DNA of 64,000 nt from Dillenia suffruticosa. Its lineage: Eukaryota > Streptophyta > Magnoliopsida > Dilleniales > Dilleniaceae. The stretch covers positions 4,763,609 through 4,827,608 of the forward strand of contig JAVTVX010000009.1 of the NCBI GenBank assembly GCA_033439265.1. The letters run 5' to 3'. Below are positions 62,690 through 64,000 of the stretch, in pieces (position 1 is the first letter of the stretch; each line of letters starts with the position of its first letter). The notes beneath the pieces were generated by a model. It did not search any database. It was given only the letters and a program-made list of their open reading frames with translations, and was not told where the DNA came from. The position numbers and the translations under genes are program-made.

Positions 62690-62927
62690 GGCCGTGGCCA
62701 AAAACAAAAACCCTAATCCTAATCGGGTTTTTTAAAGGACCCCAAACCCTAATTTGACGAATACCTAGAAAAAAAAAATAATCCGAGACAATCAATAAGA
62801 CTGCAAAAATTAGACACTCTAAGGGAAAAGAGAAGTCAAACCCTAATGATTTGGATCGAGAGAGAGAGAGAGAGAGAGAGGGTTTACCTGAGCAGGATCG
62901 AATCTTGAAGGTGCAATACTCGATATC

Positions 62928-62972
<45 letters not shown>

Positions 62973-63085
62973 GGGGGAGGGAGGGAGAGAGAGCGAGAGC
63001 GAGAGATGCACGGCGGAGGGATAAGGCTTGGCTGATCGGATAGGTTTAAGAATTAAGATACCAAACCCTTTTTATATATAAATTA
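62690..63085 (-). promoter_or_regulatory. SKIP leader: 5'-UTR intron, telo-boxes, CT repeats, TATA box
   Basis: A predicted small intron, 62765..62887 (donor GCTCAG|GTAAAC, acceptor TTTCTAG|GTATT), splits the 5' UTR. AAACCCTAA telo-boxes lie on the plus strand at 62709-62717, 62745-62753 and 62838-62846. CT-repeat leaders appear as (GA)n at 62858-62880 and 62929-62962. TATATATAAAAAGG on the minus strand (63067-63080) is a strong TATA box, giving a start near 63045. Confidence 0.6.
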
Positions 63086-63089
63086 ATTA

Positions 63090-64000
63090 TAATTTTAAAA
63101 AGTATTATTGAAATTAAATTATCTGGAAAAGAAAAATAAATAAATAAATAAATAAACTAAAGGGTCCAAAAATAAAAACTACAAACATAAATTATAGACG
63201 AATTAGTAAATTGGAGAAAAAAATAATAATGAGTTAAAAAAATTGTGCAAGAAAAAAGAAAAAAAAAGACCAAATATAACAATTTATTTGACTGAGTCTT
63301 CCTAATTTTTTCAATTACTATATTTTTGTAAAATAAAATAATATATTTTATTTGGCTTGGATCAAAAATATTTTGTTATAAAATTTTAATTTTGGGATCA
63401 AATATAAAATTTATTATTATTTTATGTTTAATTCAAAACTACTATAATAAAGAGTTTTTATTTTTTTAATATAAATCACTGGTATCAAATAATCACGTTA
63501 ATCCCGATCAAATCTGCTTAAATTGGATCGACCCCTTAAAAGAAAAAACCCTCTTAATATCTTTTTTTTCATATGCAAAAATCACTAAATTCTAGGTTTT
63601 ATTTTTAAGCCCCAAATTAAAATTTTGCTAAAATATGGCTTGCTTTTATTTTGTGATGAACTGCAAATATGCCTGCTAATTAATAGGAGGTTGCTAGCAT
63701 TACCACCATGAACTAGCAAAATTTCTACTCTTGTTCATCCTTTTAGAAACAACAGCACTTGTCGTAAAAATTTACTCTCAATAAAAATTTCTATGATTGA
63801 TTTATAATAGACTAGAATCGATTCGCTCGATTAGATAAATTCAATTCGATTGCATAACGATCCAACCGTGGTTATAAATGGACTTGTTTATCAATTTTTA
63901 TAAATGATCCAAGTGCAGAACCCATGAATGCTGGTCAAATTCAGCTCTGATGACATTAAAAATGAAACTAATGATCATGAAAAGAATTAGTTTTGTCCAA
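63090..64000. other. AT-rich intergenic right end
   Basis: Short AAAT/AT runs. A SINE-body-like ttcgattcg-rich segment lies around 63805-63875 (agactagaatcgattcgctcgatt). No gene seen. Confidence 0.45.

Noticed and set aside
62690..62707. N-terminal extension of SKIP by six residues
   Set aside because: There is no ATG at the proposed start; the ATG at 62689 sits in a strong context and matches the family N-terminus.

Overview
The window is nuclear DNA from a flowering plant, most likely a eudicot. The grounds are AT-rich intergenic DNA, short GT-AG introns, CT-rich 5' leaders, plant-specific gene families (UDP-glucose dehydrogenase, plastid biotin carboxyl carrier protein, a DGK1-type diacylglycerol kinase, SKIP) and typical plant repeats (Ty1/copia, a long solo LTR, L1 and RTE-type LINEs, CACTA, foldback MITE-like elements, tRNA-like SINE candidates). 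I cannot name the species from sequence alone.

Layout, left to right. 1-3180: 5' half of an ELM2/SANT chromatin-protein gene (minus), running off the left edge. 4900-13000: a nine-coding-exon leucine-rich-repeat gene (minus, 261 aa, predicted N-myristoylated), with an RTE LINE remnant in its largest intron and two GC-AG introns. 13100-22550: a repeat block, namely a decayed copia element whose right LTR is split by a 2.6 kb solo LTR with a perfect 5-bp target duplication, flanked by SINE-like and foldback elements. 23150-27350: a DEAH-box splicing-helicase pseudogene (plus) that keeps N-terminal exons and the C-terminal tail but has lost the helicase core. 28600-32180: an intact intronless UDP-glucose 6-dehydrogenase CDS (minus) with a predicted 1.7 kb 5'-UTR intron and TATA box. 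32400-35340: an L1 fragment (minus) abutting a second RTE fragment (plus). 35340-38440: SINE-like copies and a degenerate CT/A-rich minisatellite. 38449-38844: a 131-aa unrecognised ORF that looks genuine. 39474-48400: a diacylglycerol kinase (minus, 728 aa, seven coding exons) with a long 5'-UTR intron and upstream ORFs. 49376-50105: a non-autonomous CACTA element. 50857-52037: a mitochondrial EF-Tu pseudogene (plus). 53963-56229: a biotin carboxyl carrier protein gene (plus) whose splice sites are all present but whose reading frame is broken twice. 60881-63080: the splicing/transcription co-regulator SKIP (minus, 602 aa) with a short 5'-UTR intron and TATA box.

The genes are independent nuclear housekeeping loci, not an operon or cluster. 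Their roles are chromatin (ELM2/SANT), lipid signalling (DGK), cell-wall nucleotide sugars (UGD), fatty-acid synthesis (BCCP) and splicing (SKIP). Shared features are CT-repeat leaders and, for the ELM2/SANT and SKIP genes, clustered telo-boxes. I found no convincing novel multi-gene system. The observations most worth a second look are the two GC-AG introns in one gene, the broken BCCP frame with a microsatellite splice tract, the core-less helicase pseudogene, and the dispersed tRNA-like repeat family. Exon joins were worked out by hand from splice dinucleotides, phase and family similarity recalled from memory; no database search was run.
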